Part shown: one piece after another, positions 24,926-33,576 of the stretch
Layout: each line of letters starts with the position of its first letter
How positions within the stretch are numbered: position 1 is the stretch's first letter
Assembly: GCA_900540045.1 (NCBI GenBank)
Contig: UQEF01000009.1
Coordinates: 1 to 48,183 of the forward strand
Length of the DNA stretch: 48,183 bases
Origin: an uncultured Eubacteriales bacterium
Lineage (GTDB): Bacteria > Bacillota > Clostridia > Christensenellales > Aristaeellaceae
Direction: 5' to 3'
The notes under the pieces: generated by a model
The model's database searches: none
The model's input: only the letters and a program-made list of their open reading frames with translations
What the model was told of the DNA's origin: nothing
Translations under genes and position numbers: made by a program

Positions 24926-25905
24926 ACACGTCTTACCGAATCGGCGTCGATATCGGCGGAACAAAGGTCAACGCCGGCATTCTTCGTCCGGACGGAAGCA
25001 TTTTGAAGAAATGCCTGCTCTCATCCGGCGGCGCGGGCAACCCGCGTGCCTTTGTCAATGAAATCTGTTCTTCGCTGCGCGCCATGCTTGACGAATTGAA
25101 CATTCCCCTCTCGCTTGTGGAGCACATCGGCGTGGGCATTCCGGGCACGGCGGACTCGGCCCGTGGCGTCGTGGAGTACAGCTGCAATCTCTTTGGAAGG
25201 AACGTTCCGCTTGGAGACTATTTTCAACACGCGCTTGGCCGCCGGGTCGTTGTGGTTCAGGACAGCTGGGCCGGCGCATTCGCCGAGCATCTTTTCGGAG
25301 CCGGCCGCGGCCATGACGACATGATGTGCGTCACCATCGGAACCGGGATCGGCTGCGGCGTAGTGCTGGGCGGCCGCGTGTTCGGCGGAGCCATGCATAC
25401 CGCCGGCGAGCTGGGACACACCCCCATCATCTGGCAGGGCAGACCCTGCAGCTGCGGGCGCAGAGGCTGCCTGGAAGCCTACACCAGCGGCAACGCCATC
25501 TGGGCGCAGGCCATCGAGCGCTTTCCCGAAAAGCTCCGGGGACTGCCCCAGCGTGCGGAAACCATTTTTGATCTCGTGTATGCCGGCGACGCAGACGCGC
25601 GGCGGCTTGTGCAGGAGTGCGTGGATAAACTCGCCTACGGCATCGCGCTGGGCATGAACCTGCTTGCCGTGGATACGGTCATCATCTCCGGCGGGGTCAG
25701 CGTTCACCATGATCTTATCGTTGATCCGCTCAAGGAGAAAATTCTCGGCTACGGTTATCCCGCCTGGACCGAAACGCGAACCATTCAGATCATGCCTGCC
25801 GAATTGGGAGCCGATGCGCCCATGGTTGGCGCTGCGTTCCTGACCCCCGATCAGGTTGACATTCCGGATGAAGAAAGGACGGTGCCCCATGCTGCTGTTT
25901 ACTGA
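24922..25905 (+). CDS. ROK-family sugar kinase (manno-/gluco-/fructokinase type)
   Basis: A 327-residue ATP-dependent hexokinase of the ROK family. The phosphate loop is GVDIGGTKVNAG (residues 7-18); QDSWAGAFAE and TIGTGIGCGVV follow. The sugar-binding ELGHTPI segment leads into the zinc motif CSCGRRGCLEAY. Unlike the regulator at 19330 it has no DNA-binding domain and an intact phosphate loop. ATG 24922 overlaps the mannosidase stop and follows GGAGGTAG. By context it phosphorylates mannose at O-6, feeding the next gene; another hexose is possible. Confidence 0.92.
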   Translation: MNTSYRIGVDIGGTKVNAGILRPDGSILKKCLLSSGGAGNPRAFVNEICSSLRAMLDELNIPLSLVEHIGVGIPGTADSARGVVEYSCNLFGRNVPLGDYFQHALGRRVVVVQDSWAGAFAEHLFGAGRGHDDMMCVTIGTGIGCGVVLGGRVFGGAMHTAGELGHTPIIWQGRPCSCGRRGCLEAYTSGNAIWAQAIERFPEKLRGLPQRAETIFDLVYAGDADARRLVQECVDKLAYGIALGMNLLAVDTVIISGGVSVHHDLIVDPLKEKILGYGYPAWTETRTIQIMPAELGADAPMVGAAFLTPDQVDIPDEERTVPHAAVY

Positions 25906-26815
25906 GCCGGTTCCGCGTCCCGCGCTGTGGGGCGGCACGCTCCTGCGGGACTATTTCCATTACCCCCAGTTTCCTGACGGCATTGGGCAAAGCTGGTCTT
26001 TCAGCGCCCAGGAGGGCGAAGGGCTGAGCAACCGTATCTCCGGCATGGAAGGGATGACGCTTTTGAATCTGTGGGAGAAGCGTCCCGAACTCTTCTGCAG
26101 CCGTCACAAGCGTTTTCCTGTCATCATTTCCCTCGTTGCACCCGAGGACGATCTCAGCCTCCAGATCCACCCAAACGCCCGGATATCCGCCCGGCTGGGG
26201 TATCCCACGGGGAAAAACGAAGCGTGGTACTTTTTGGATACCAAGTGCGACGCCCAGATCGTCTATGGCCAAAATGCGCATGATGAAGCTCAGCTGCGCG
26301 AAATGATTGCCGCCGACCGATGGGATGAAATTATGCGGTACCTGCCCGTGCAGAAAGGGGACTTCGTCTACCTGCCTGCCGGTGTGGTTCACGCGCTGAA
26401 AAAGGGAAGCATCGTTTACGAAATTCAGCAGGCAACGGATATCACCTATCGCTTTTTTGATTATCACCGGGTAGACGCCCAGGGCCGCGAACGTCCTTTG
26501 CAGCTTGAAGAGGCCATCGGCTGCGTGGACTATACCCTCACCCAGTCCGGCGCGAAACGTCCGGGAATCACCCACGCGTTCCCCCATGCCTCCGTAACCA
26601 CCTTTGTGGCAAATGACAGCTTCTGTGTTCGCCGCTATGAGGTGTTTGGAACCGAAACCTTCCATTTTGACGGTTATCAGCTTATGACCTGCGTTGCGGG
26701 CAAAGGTACGGCAGACGGACAGGATCTTTCCGTGGGAAAAAGCGTGCTGATTACCGCCGGTTCGGAGACGACGTTCACGGGTCAAATGACCCTCATGTGT
26801 ACCTGTGAGCAGTAG
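25889..26815 (+). CDS. manA: Mannose-6-phosphate isomerase, class I
   Basis: A 308-residue zinc cupin enzyme converting mannose-6-phosphate to fructose-6-phosphate. Metal-site motifs are visible: LQIHPNA (Gln, His), GKNEAWYFLD (Glu) and LPAGVVHAL (His). The short length is typical of the Bacillus-type class I enzyme. I chose ATG 25889 with GAAAGGACGG upstream; it overlaps the kinase gene by 17 bases. It completes the route from alpha-mannoside to glycolysis encoded in this operon. Confidence 0.93.
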   Translation: MLLFTEPVPRPALWGGTLLRDYFHYPQFPDGIGQSWSFSAQEGEGLSNRISGMEGMTLLNLWEKRPELFCSRHKRFPVIISLVAPEDDLSLQIHPNARISARLGYPTGKNEAWYFLDTKCDAQIVYGQNAHDEAQLREMIAADRWDEIMRYLPVQKGDFVYLPAGVVHALKKGSIVYEIQQATDITYRFFDYHRVDAQGRERPLQLEEAIGCVDYTLTQSGAKRPGITHAFPHASVTTFVANDSFCVRRYEVFGTETFHFDGYQLMTCVAGKGTADGQDLSVGKSVLITAGSETTFTGQMTLMCTCEQ

Positions 26816-26865
26816 GCAAAGTGCCTGTGCCGCCCTTAACCAACTCAGAAAAGGGGAAATCCGAT

Positions 26866-27522
26866 TTGAATATCATCTCTGCTTCCGTCATGTGCATTGA
26901 CATGCTGAATTTTCGCGATCAGCTGAGGACGCTGGACGATGCGGGAATCGACCTGTATCATATTGATGTGATGGACGGGCATTTTGTGCCCAACTATGCG
27001 CTGAGTCCCTGCACGATGCGAGATATCGCCAAAGTTTCTTCAACTGCCATGGACGTGCATCTCATGGTGGATAATCCGGACAGCTACATATCCGCCTTTG
27101 CCGATGCCGGTGCGTCCATCATTACCCCGCACCTGGAAACCCTGACTCATCCGATTCGAACGCTGAAACTGATCCGTTCCCTGGGCAAGAAGGCGGGAAT
27201 CGCCATAAATCCCGCCACGGACATTGCGCCGCTCGCCTATATGACGGATTTTGTGGACCTGGTTTGCGTAATGACGGTCGATCCAGGCTTTGCCGGTCAG
27301 CAGATGATTCCTTCCGCCATTGACAAGATCGCAAAAGTCCGTTCGCTTTTCAGCCAGGCAGGCAGAAAGGTGGACATCATGGTGGATGGGCACGTGGAAA
27401 CGGAAACGGCGCCCAAAATGGTTGCTGCCGGCGCAAACGTGCTGGTGATGGGCTCCTCAGGGCTGTTTCATCATAAGCCCAGGGACTATAAGAGGACCAT
27501 CGATTTCTTTAAAAATCTGTAG
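26866..27522 (+). CDS. Ribulose-phosphate 3-epimerase-family protein
   Basis: A 218-residue TIM-barrel epimerase. Family motifs are HIDVMDGHFVPN (metal and catalytic residues), DVHLMVDNP, MTVDPGFAGQ and DIMVDGHV, together giving the His/Asp/His/Asp metal site. The start is TTG 26866, nine bases after AAAAGGGGA; the upstream GTG at 26821 has no ribosome site. The family includes ribulose-5-phosphate and allulose-6-phosphate 3-epimerases. At the end of a mannose operon, a hexulose-6-phosphate 3-epimerase role (acting near fructose-6-phosphate) is plausible but unproven. Confidence 0.88.
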   Translation: MNIISASVMCIDMLNFRDQLRTLDDAGIDLYHIDVMDGHFVPNYALSPCTMRDIAKVSSTAMDVHLMVDNPDSYISAFADAGASIITPHLETLTHPIRTLKLIRSLGKKAGIAINPATDIAPLAYMTDFVDLVCVMTVDPGFAGQQMIPSAIDKIAKVRSLFSQAGRKVDIMVDGHVETETAPKMVAAGANVLVMGSSGLFHHKPRDYKRTIDFFKNL

Positions 27523-27964
27523 GCCTTCCTCTGGAGGAACGAAACGGGAGAGCCGGGCATGAATCGGGTCCTGGCTAACCTCCTTCCCTGGGCCTCTTCC
27601 GAGGCGGCAACACGAGCCGGGTGCCATGGGCATCCGGCTTTCCGCTTGTCCAAAAAAGTCCGACAGCCCGTCCTTTCCGGCCTTCTGGAAAGCCCAAATG
27701 ATGGAGACCCCTGCACAGCGCACTCTATCAGCGGTCCCGGTTTCCTCGCATACGCCATCGGGAACTGACGGCGCTTCATGTCCCGAATTCCCGTCACATG
27801 AGGCATTGGCTCCTTTCGCATCGGTTCCGCAACGCAACGATGCCAGCGGGTTCCTCAGGTTTCCTCTTTTTTTCGTCGCCCTCCAATCGGCATCGCAGTT
27901 TCACAACACAAGCATTTTCCCAATCAAAATGCAAAAAACTGTAGCGCGGTTGTTTTGTTTATGG
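27523..27964. other. Gene-free stretch after the mannosidase operon
   Basis: No supported ORF. Short hairpins occur (TTCCTC-TG-GAGGAA near 27525; GCCTC-TTCC-GAGGC near 27591; CTTTCC...GGAAAG near 27672), none with a clear T-run. Composition becomes AT-rich after 27890, ahead of the peptidase gene. Confidence 0.55.
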
Positions 27965-27970
27965 TAAAAT
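27965..27970 (+). promoter_or_regulatory. Possible -10 box for the peptidase-efp operon
   Basis: TAAAAT lies 46 bases before the peptidase TTG in an AT-rich patch. I see no convincing -35 box, so this is weak. Confidence 0.3.
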
Positions 27971-28015
27971 AAAAAATGGCTATGTGCCAAAAAGACCGTA
28001 TGTGAGGGATCTACA

Positions 28016-29086
28016 TTGACTGAACGTGTAAAACGGCTTCTTGATTCCATGCGTCTTGGCGAACATGAGGGCGTGGTGGTCTACGACCCCAGTAATATGT
28101 TCTACCTTTCCGGCTACACGGGCGAAGGACTGGTGCTGGTCGCGCGCGGGATTTCCGCCATCATCACGGATTTCCGATACACCGAGCAGGCGCAGGCGCA
28201 GGCCCCCGGCTTTGAGGTGCTGATGACCGAAAAGGGCAAATCCCACGAGGATATTGCCGGCGCCCTGTGTGCCTCCGGCGGCATTGACACCCTCTACTAT
28301 GAGGATGACTTCGTCACCGTTCACACCTTCAACGCCCTGCGGGAGAGTGTGCGCGGCGTGGAGTGGAAGGTCGTGGGCAGCGAGATTGCCCGCCTGCGCG
28401 AAATCAAGGACGAGGACGAGCTCGCCCTCATCCGTCAGGCCTGCCGCATCACGGGCGAAGCCTTTGAGCGCATTCTGCCCCATATCAAGGAGGGCGTCAC
28501 CGAAAAGGAACTTGCCCTCAGGCTGGATTTTGACATGATGAGCCACGGGGCCAGCAAGCCGTCGTTTTCCACCATTGTGGCGGCGGGCGCCAACGGATCG
28601 CTGCCGCATGCGGTGCCTGGCGAATACCGCCTGCGCCGCGGGGACATGATTACCATGGATTTTGGTGCGCGCTACGGCAACTACTGCGCCGACATGACCC
28701 GCACCGTGGCCCTGGGCCAGCCCTCGGATGAGATGAAGAAGGTCTACGGCATCGTGCTGGACGCCCAGAAGATGGCGCAGGACGCCGTGGCTGCCGGCAA
28801 ACTGTGCCGCGATATCGACGCCATCGCCCGCAATTACATCTACAGCCATGGCTACGAGGGCCGTTTCGGCCACGGGCTGGGCCATTCCGTGGGCATCGAC
28901 ATTCACGAGGACCCGCGCTTTAACCAGGTCAGCACCGCCGTGCTCAAGGCCGGTCAGGTCATGACCGTGGAACCGGGCATCTACCTGCCCGGCGTGGGTG
29001 GCGTGCGCATCGAAAACTCCGTCGTGGTACGCGAGGGCGGCTGCGAGGTGCTCACGTTCCCTGACCGTGAGCTCATCATCCTGTAA
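28016..29086 (+). CDS. Xaa-Pro peptidase, M24 family
   Basis: A 356-residue dinuclear-metal aminopeptidase P/prolidase-like enzyme that cleaves X-Pro bonds in the cytoplasm. The N-terminal creatinase-like domain covers about residues 1-125. The catalytic pita-bread domain shows the five metal ligands in DFGARYGNYCADMTR (two Asp), HGLGHSVGIDIHE (His), VEPGIY (Glu) and RIENSV (Glu). The start is TTG 28016 behind GAGGG. It is followed by efp, a conserved pairing in Bacillota that links proline peptide turnover and polyproline translation. Confidence 0.95.
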   Translation: MTERVKRLLDSMRLGEHEGVVVYDPSNMFYLSGYTGEGLVLVARGISAIITDFRYTEQAQAQAPGFEVLMTEKGKSHEDIAGALCASGGIDTLYYEDDFVTVHTFNALRESVRGVEWKVVGSEIARLREIKDEDELALIRQACRITGEAFERILPHIKEGVTEKELALRLDFDMMSHGASKPSFSTIVAAGANGSLPHAVPGEYRLRRGDMITMDFGARYGNYCADMTRTVALGQPSDEMKKVYGIVLDAQKMAQDAVAAGKLCRDIDAIARNYIYSHGYEGRFGHGLGHSVGIDIHEDPRFNQVSTAVLKAGQVMTVEPGIYLPGVGGVRIENSVVVREGGCEVLTFPDRELIIL

Positions 29087-29137
29087 GCCGGGACCATTCC
29101 ATCACCATCTATACGGAAACGAGGAGGAACCATCACT

Positions 29138-29695
29138 ATGATTACGGCAGGCGATTTCAAAAAGGGCATTACCATCGAATGGGACGGCGGCGTGTGGAAC
29201 ATCGTGGACTTCCAGCACGTCAAGCCCGGTAAGGGCGCGGCCTTTGTGCGCACGAAGCTCAAAAACGTCATGACCGGCGCTGTGATCGAGCGCAGCTTCA
29301 ACCCCACCGACAAAATGCCCCGCGCCATCGTGGAAACCAAGGAAATGCAGTATGTTTATAACGACGGCGGCCTGTACTACTTCATGGATATGGATACCTA
29401 CGAGCAGCTGCCCCTCAATCAGGATCAGGTGGAGGAGGCCATCCCCTTCGTCAAGGAAGGGACCAACGTAACCGTGAAGTTCTTCAAGGGCAACGCGTTC
29501 AGCGTGGCCGCACCCAACTTTGTGGAACTGGAGATCACCGATACCGAGCCCGGCTTCAAGGGTGATACGGCCAGTAATACCTATAAGCCTGCCACCCTGG
29601 AAACCGGCTATACCCTGCAGGTGCCGCTGTTTATCAACACGGGCGATCATATTCGTGTGGACACCCGCACGGGCGAATATATGGAGCGCTGCTGA
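29138..29695 (+). CDS. efp: Translation elongation factor P
   Basis: A 185-residue, three-domain EF-P, which rescues ribosomes stalled at polyproline. The domain I tip reads VKPGKGAAF, so Lys32 is the residue at the P-site tRNA that some bacteria modify. The C-terminal signature [14 protein letters not shown] and the ending GEYMERC are typical. ATG 29138 follows GGAGGA. It lies between the peptidase and a CD1247-N protein and is probably co-transcribed with both. Confidence 0.97.
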   Translation: MITAGDFKKGITIEWDGGVWNIVDFQHVKPGKGAAFVRTKLKNVMTGAVIERSFNPTDKMPRAIVETKEMQYVYNDGGLYYFMDMDTYEQLPLNQDQVEEAIPFVKEGTNVTVKFFKGNAFSVAAPNFVELEITDTEPGFKGDTASNTYKPATLETGYTLQVPLFINTGDHIRVDTRTGEYMERC

Positions 29696-29713
29696 GGCGA
29701 AAAAGGAGCGTAT

Positions 29714-30136
29714 ATGAGCAATCTGACTGATCGTGCCGCGTATCTGCGCGGTCTGGCCGAGGGCATGGACCTGGACAAGGAAAAGAAAGAGCACAAGCTG
29801 CTTCTGGAGATGCTGGGACTGATGGACGAAATGGCCCAGAAGGTCAGCGAGCTGGACGCCGATGTGGGCGAGCTGGAAGAGTACGTGGAGGATCTGGATT
29901 CCGATCTGAGCGATATGGAAGAGGTTCTCTTTGGCGATGATGAGGATGAGTGCGACTGCGACGAGGAGGACGGCTGTTCCTGCGACGAGGAGGAAGAACT
30001 GTCCTTCGACTGCCCGCACTGCGGCAAAACCGTTTTGGTCAAGGCTGCCGACATCGACTATGATGAAAGCCCCGTGTGCGAATTCTGCGGCAAGCCCTTC
30101 TTCGTGGATGCGGAGGATGACGGCAAGGACGAGTGA
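29714..30136 (+). CDS. CD1247-N-type acidic protein with C-terminal zinc ribbon
   Basis: A 140-residue protein conserved in Clostridia downstream of efp; its function is not known to me. The N-terminal half (about residues 1-75) is a probable coiled coil, starting MSNLTDRAAYLRGLAEGM. The middle is extremely acidic, with alternating Asp/Glu/Cys (about 75-97). The end has a two-CxxC zinc ribbon, CPHC...CEFCGKPF. ATG 29714 follows AAAGGAG, 18 bases after the efp stop. The zinc ribbon suggests contact with nucleic acid or the translation machinery; that is inference. Confidence 0.85.
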   Translation: MSNLTDRAAYLRGLAEGMDLDKEKKEHKLLLEMLGLMDEMAQKVSELDADVGELEEYVEDLDSDLSDMEEVLFGDDEDECDCDEEDGCSCDEEEELSFDCPHCGKTVLVKAADIDYDESPVCEFCGKPFFVDAEDDGKDE

Positions 30137-30145
30137 CGGGCTTGC

Positions 30146-30174
30146 TTGACTTTCCCGCCCCGTTCCCCTATAAT
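30146..30174 (+). promoter_or_regulatory. Promoter of the T-box/tyrS operon
   Basis: TTGACT (30146-30151), 17-base spacer, perfect TATAAT (30169-30174). It directly precedes the T-box leader, so transcription starts near 30181. Confidence 0.8.
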
Positions 30175-30183
30175 ACCACCATC

Positions 30184-30446
30184 GGCAATGACGGGACCAA
30201 GTAACCCGGACCTGTGCGCCTCAAGAGAGCCTTCGGCAGGTGGAAGAAGGCGGCGGCAGTCCAGGTGAATACCTCCCTGAGCCCGGCCGTGAACCTGTTT
30301 TTCATCAGTAGCGGACCGACGGTGCGCCGTTTACAGCGCGGGGCCTGCAAGGCCTGCAGAGGGCGCGTCCGTGCGCCAAAGTGGAAGTGGTACCGCGATT
30401 TTCCGTCGCCTTCCTCCCTTGCGGGAGGCAGGCGGCTTTCTTTTTC
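30184..30446 (+). ncRNA. Tyrosine T-box riboswitch leader
   Basis: Stem I opens with ATGACGGGACCAAGTAA and contains AGAGAG and GGCAGGTGGAAG, the usual distal-loop motifs. The specifier strand reads GGTGAA-TAC-C, putting a UAC (Tyr) codon at 30270-30272. The T-box itself, AAGTGGTACCGCG, is at 30385-30397; its UGGU can pair with an ACCA tRNA end, matching discriminator A of tRNA-Tyr. A 13-pair terminator with one mismatch (30405-30436) and TTTCTTTTT follows. Uncharged tRNA-Tyr should favour the antiterminator and so raise expression of the aminotransferase-tyrS operon. The presence of tyrS downstream supports the specifier reading. Confidence 0.9.
30405..30445 (+). terminator. T-box-controlled terminator
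   Basis: 5' arm 30405-30418 and 3' arm 30423-30436 around loop TTGC, followed by TTTCTTTTT. It overlaps the antiterminator region of the T-box, as expected for a transcriptional switch. Confidence 0.88.
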
Positions 30447-30486
30447 CCGGCCGGAGGAGTCCGGCAATGCAAAAGGAGGGATTTTG

Positions 30487-31671
30487 GTGGATTCTGTTAC
30501 CTACGCCCGCCGGTTTGACAAGGTGACCGGCAGCGCCATCCGTGAGATCTTCAAGGTGCTGGGCCGGCCCGGCATGATCAGCTTCGCCGGGGGCAACCCA
30601 TCTCTGGATGCTCTGCCCGACAGGCTCTGTGCCGATCTCGCGCGCGACGTGCTGCTGGCCGACGGAAAACGCATCTTGCAGTATGGCGCAACCGAGGGCT
30701 ATCCGCCCTTTTTGGAGAGCCTTACGGCCTATCTCAAGTCGCACTTCGGCTTCTCCATGGAGGGCGACGGCGTGCTTCCCACCACCGGCAGCACCAGCGG
30801 TATGGACCTGCTGCTCAAGGCGCTGGTGAACCCCGGCGACGCCGTGCTGGTGGAAAGCCCCACCTTCCTTGGCAACATGCAAACCATGCACCTCTACGAG
30901 GCCAACCTCATCCCCATCGAAAGCGACGAGGGCGGCGTGCGGCTGGATGTGCTGGAGGAAGCGGCGCGCAGGTATCATCCCAAGCTGTTTTACGTGATCC
31001 CCACGTTCCAGAACCCCTCCGGCCGCACGCTGGCCGCCGGCCGTCGCAAGCCCATCGCGGAGCTGGCCGCCAAGTACGGCTTCATCGTGGCCGAGGACGA
31101 CCCCTACCGCGACCTGCGCTATCAGGGCCAGGCGCTGCCGCCCATCAAAAGCTACGATACGACGGGCAACGTGGTCTATCTGGGCAGCTTTTCCAAGCTG
31201 GTCAGCCCCGGCCTGCGCGTGGGCTACCTGCTCGCCCATGAGCAGCTGCTGCGCAAATGCACCATCGGCAAGCAGGGAACCGATTTACACACGCCCAACC
31301 TCAACCAGGCCATCATCGACCAGTTTTTGCGCCGGGACCTGCTGGACTCCCACATCCAGAGCATCATCCCCGGCTACCGCGAAAAGCTGGAACTCATGCT
31401 CGAGGAGCTTTCCTCCTTCCCCGAAGGCACGCGCTACACCGCGCCGGAGGGCGGGCTGTTCATCTTCGTGGAGATGCCCGAAGGCTTTGACGCCACGGCC
31501 CTGTTTGGCGAGGCCGTCGAACGCGGCGTGGCCTATGTGCCCGGCACGCATTTCTACCCCGACGGCGGGCATCACAACACGCTGCGCCTGAACTTCAGCA
31601 ACTCCACCCCGGAGCAGATTCACCAGGGCATGGGCAAGCTGCGCGAGCTCTTCGCCGCCCATCTGGGCTGA
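30487..31671 (+). CDS. PLP-dependent aminotransferase, class I/II (aromatic/aminoadipate type)
   Basis: A 394-residue fold-type I aminotransferase related to LysN/aromatic aminotransferases. Visible features are MISFAGGNPSLDALP at the N-terminus, TTGSTSGMDLLLKAL for phosphate binding, YVIPTFQNPSGRT, AEDDPYRDLRY, and the PLP lysine in YLGSFSKLVSPGLRVGY. Such enzymes interconvert aromatic or 2-amino acids and 2-oxo acids. I chose GTG 30487, eight bases after GGAGG; TTG 30484 is also possible. Lying straight after a tyrosine T-box and before tyrS, a role in tyrosine or phenylalanine formation is likely. Confidence 0.9.
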   Translation: MDSVTYARRFDKVTGSAIREIFKVLGRPGMISFAGGNPSLDALPDRLCADLARDVLLADGKRILQYGATEGYPPFLESLTAYLKSHFGFSMEGDGVLPTTGSTSGMDLLLKALVNPGDAVLVESPTFLGNMQTMHLYEANLIPIESDEGGVRLDVLEEAARRYHPKLFYVIPTFQNPSGRTLAAGRRKPIAELAAKYGFIVAEDDPYRDLRYQGQALPPIKSYDTTGNVVYLGSFSKLVSPGLRVGYLLAHEQLLRKCTIGKQGTDLHTPNLNQAIIDQFLRRDLLDSHIQSIIPGYREKLELMLEELSSFPEGTRYTAPEGGLFIFVEMPEGFDATALFGEAVERGVAYVPGTHFYPDGGHHNTLRLNFSNSTPEQIHQGMGKLRELFAAHLG

Positions 31672-31711
31672 CGGCTCCATTGGGGCCCCACAAAGAAAGG
31701 AACGATGATTG

Positions 31712-32935
31712 ATGCACGTACTGGACATGCTCAAGGAGCGCGGTTTCATCGCGCAAGTCACCTTTGAGGAGGACCTCTACAAGGCGCTGGAGCGCGAGCC
31801 CATGACCTTCTACGTGGGCTTTGACCCCACGGCGGACAGCCTGCATGTGGGCCACTACATCCCCATCATGGCCATGGCGCATTTGCAGCGCGCCGGGCAC
31901 CGGCCTATCGCCCTGTGCGGCGGCGGCACCGCCATGATCGGCGATCCCAGCGGCAAGAGCGATATGCGCAAGATGATGAGCCGCGAAACCATCGGCGAAA
32001 ATGTCTGCGGCATCCAGAAGCAGCTTTCCCGCTTCCTGGATTTCAGCGAAGGCAAGGCCATCATGGTCAACAACGGCGACTGGCTGCTGGGCCTCAACTA
32101 CATCGACTTCCTGCGCGAGGTGGGCGCGCTGTTCAGCGTCAACCGCATGCTGACCGCCGAATGCTACAAGCGCCGCATGGAAACGGGCCTTACGTTCCTG
32201 GAATTCAACTATATGCTCATGCAGAGCTATGACTTTCTCCAGCTGTTCAAGAACTACGGCTGCCGCCTGCAAGTGGGCGGGGACGACCAGTGGAGCAACA
32301 TGCTCTCCGGCGCGGACCTCATCCGCCGCAAGGAGCACGAGGATGCCTTTGCCCTCACCTGCAAGCTCATCATGACGCACGACGGCAAGAAGATGGGCAA
32401 GACCGAAAAGGGCGCCCTGTGGCTGGATCCCGCGCGCACCACGCCCTTTGAGTTTTACCAGTACTGGCGCAACGTGGGCGATCAGGACGTGGAGCGCTTC
32501 CTGGGGCTGCTTACCTTCCTGCCCATGGACGAGGTGCGCCGTCTGGGCGCGCTGCCCGGCGAGCAGATCAACGAGGCCAAGCGCGTGCTGGCCTTTGAGG
32601 TCACCAAGATGATTCACGGCGAAGCCGAGGCGCAGAAGGCTGCCGACGCGGCTCTGGCGCTGTTTGCGGGCGGTGCCGCCAGCCAGGACGTGCCCACCTG
32701 GGAGGTAAACGCCGCCATGCTGGCCGAGGACAACCGCCTGACCACCCTGCTGGCCTCCTGCGGCCTGTGCACAAGCCGCGGCGACGCGCGCAAGATGGTG
32801 CAGCAGGGCGCGGTGCTGGTGGCCGACCAGAAGGTGACGGATGTGGAATACCGCATCGACGCTTCGCAGATCGGCCCCGACGGCCTGATGCTGCGCAAGG
32901 GCAAGAAAAACTATTGCCGCCTGATTCTCAAATGA
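31712..32935 (+). CDS. tyrS: Tyrosyl-tRNA synthetase
   Basis: A 407-residue class I synthetase that charges tRNA-Tyr. The HIGH-like motif is HVGH (residues 45-48), and the KMSKS-like loop is KMGKT (227-231). The tyrosine pocket segment DQWSNM is near residues 192-197, and a C-terminal S4 RNA-binding domain covers the last ~65 residues. I chose ATG 31712 with AAAGGA upstream, 40 bases after the aminotransferase stop. Its stop overlaps the next start (ATGA). It explains the Tyr specifier of the upstream T-box. Confidence 0.97.
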   Translation: MHVLDMLKERGFIAQVTFEEDLYKALEREPMTFYVGFDPTADSLHVGHYIPIMAMAHLQRAGHRPIALCGGGTAMIGDPSGKSDMRKMMSRETIGENVCGIQKQLSRFLDFSEGKAIMVNNGDWLLGLNYIDFLREVGALFSVNRMLTAECYKRRMETGLTFLEFNYMLMQSYDFLQLFKNYGCRLQVGGDDQWSNMLSGADLIRRKEHEDAFALTCKLIMTHDGKKMGKTEKGALWLDPARTTPFEFYQYWRNVGDQDVERFLGLLTFLPMDEVRRLGALPGEQINEAKRVLAFEVTKMIHGEAEAQKAADAALALFAGGAASQDVPTWEVNAAMLAEDNRLTTLLASCGLCTSRGDARKMVQQGAVLVADQKVTDVEYRIDASQIGPDGLMLRKGKKNYCRLILK

Positions 32936-33576
32936 GCCTGAAGGGCTATAAAACCGTGCTGCGCGAGGCCCGCGATGAAGTGGTTATCAACAAAAGCCGC
33001 TTCATCGGGCACGCGGCGCCGGTGAGCAGCACGGAGGAGGCGCTCAGGTTCCTCGCGCGTATCCGCGAGGAGCACCGCGACGCCACGCACAACTGCTACG
33101 CCTACATCATCGGCCGGAACGCGGGTATCATGCGTTACAGCGACGACGGCGAACCCTCCGGCACCGCCGGCATGCCTATCATCGAGGTCATGAAGGCGCG
33201 GGGGGTGGTGGACTGCGCCGTGGTGGTCACCCGCTACTTCGGCGGCATCCTGCTGGGGGCCGGCGGGCTGGTGCGCGCGTATTCGCACACGTGTGCGCTG
33301 GCGCTGGACGCCGCGCGCGTGTGCCAGATGCATCCCACCGAGCGCTGGCTGTTCGAGGTGGCCTATCCCCTGTGGGACCGGGTGCAGCATGCGCTCAAAT
33401 CCCTGCCCGCACACCTCGTGGGCACGGACTTTGCCGCTGCGGTGAGCTTTGAGCTGGACATGAAGGCCGCCGATACCGAGCGCGTGCTCGCGGAGCTGAC
33501 GCGCGTGACGGACGGCCGCGTCGAATCGCTCAAGGAGGAGGAGCGCTTCGCCCCGTGGGAGGAGGACACGCCATGA
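32932..33576 (+). CDS. yigZ: YigZ/IMPACT-family protein
   Basis: A 214-residue protein with an N-terminal IMPACT (UPF0029) domain and a C-terminal DUF1949 ferredoxin-like domain. Conserved pieces are KSRFIGHAAPV, ATHNCYAYIIG, SDDGEPSGTAG and VVVTRYFGGILLGAGGLVRAYS. Family members have been linked to translation control; the biochemical role in bacteria is not settled. The ATG overlaps the tyrS stop, and its own stop overlaps the next gene, so it is translationally coupled to tyrS. Confidence 0.95.
   Translation: MSLKGYKTVLREARDEVVINKSRFIGHAAPVSSTEEALRFLARIREEHRDATHNCYAYIIGRNAGIMRYSDDGEPSGTAGMPIIEVMKARGVVDCAVVVTRYFGGILLGAGGLVRAYSHTCALALDAARVCQMHPTERWLFEVAYPLWDRVQHALKSLPAHLVGTDFAAAVSFELDMKAADTERVLAELTRVTDGRVESLKEEERFAPWEEDTP

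Noticed and set aside
27457..27837. 126-codon minus-strand ORF after the epimerase gene
   Set aside because: No family features or ribosome site; overlaps the epimerase 3' end.
30214..30486. N-terminal extension of the aminotransferase frame
   Set aside because: This stretch is the T-box leader RNA and its terminator, not coding sequence.
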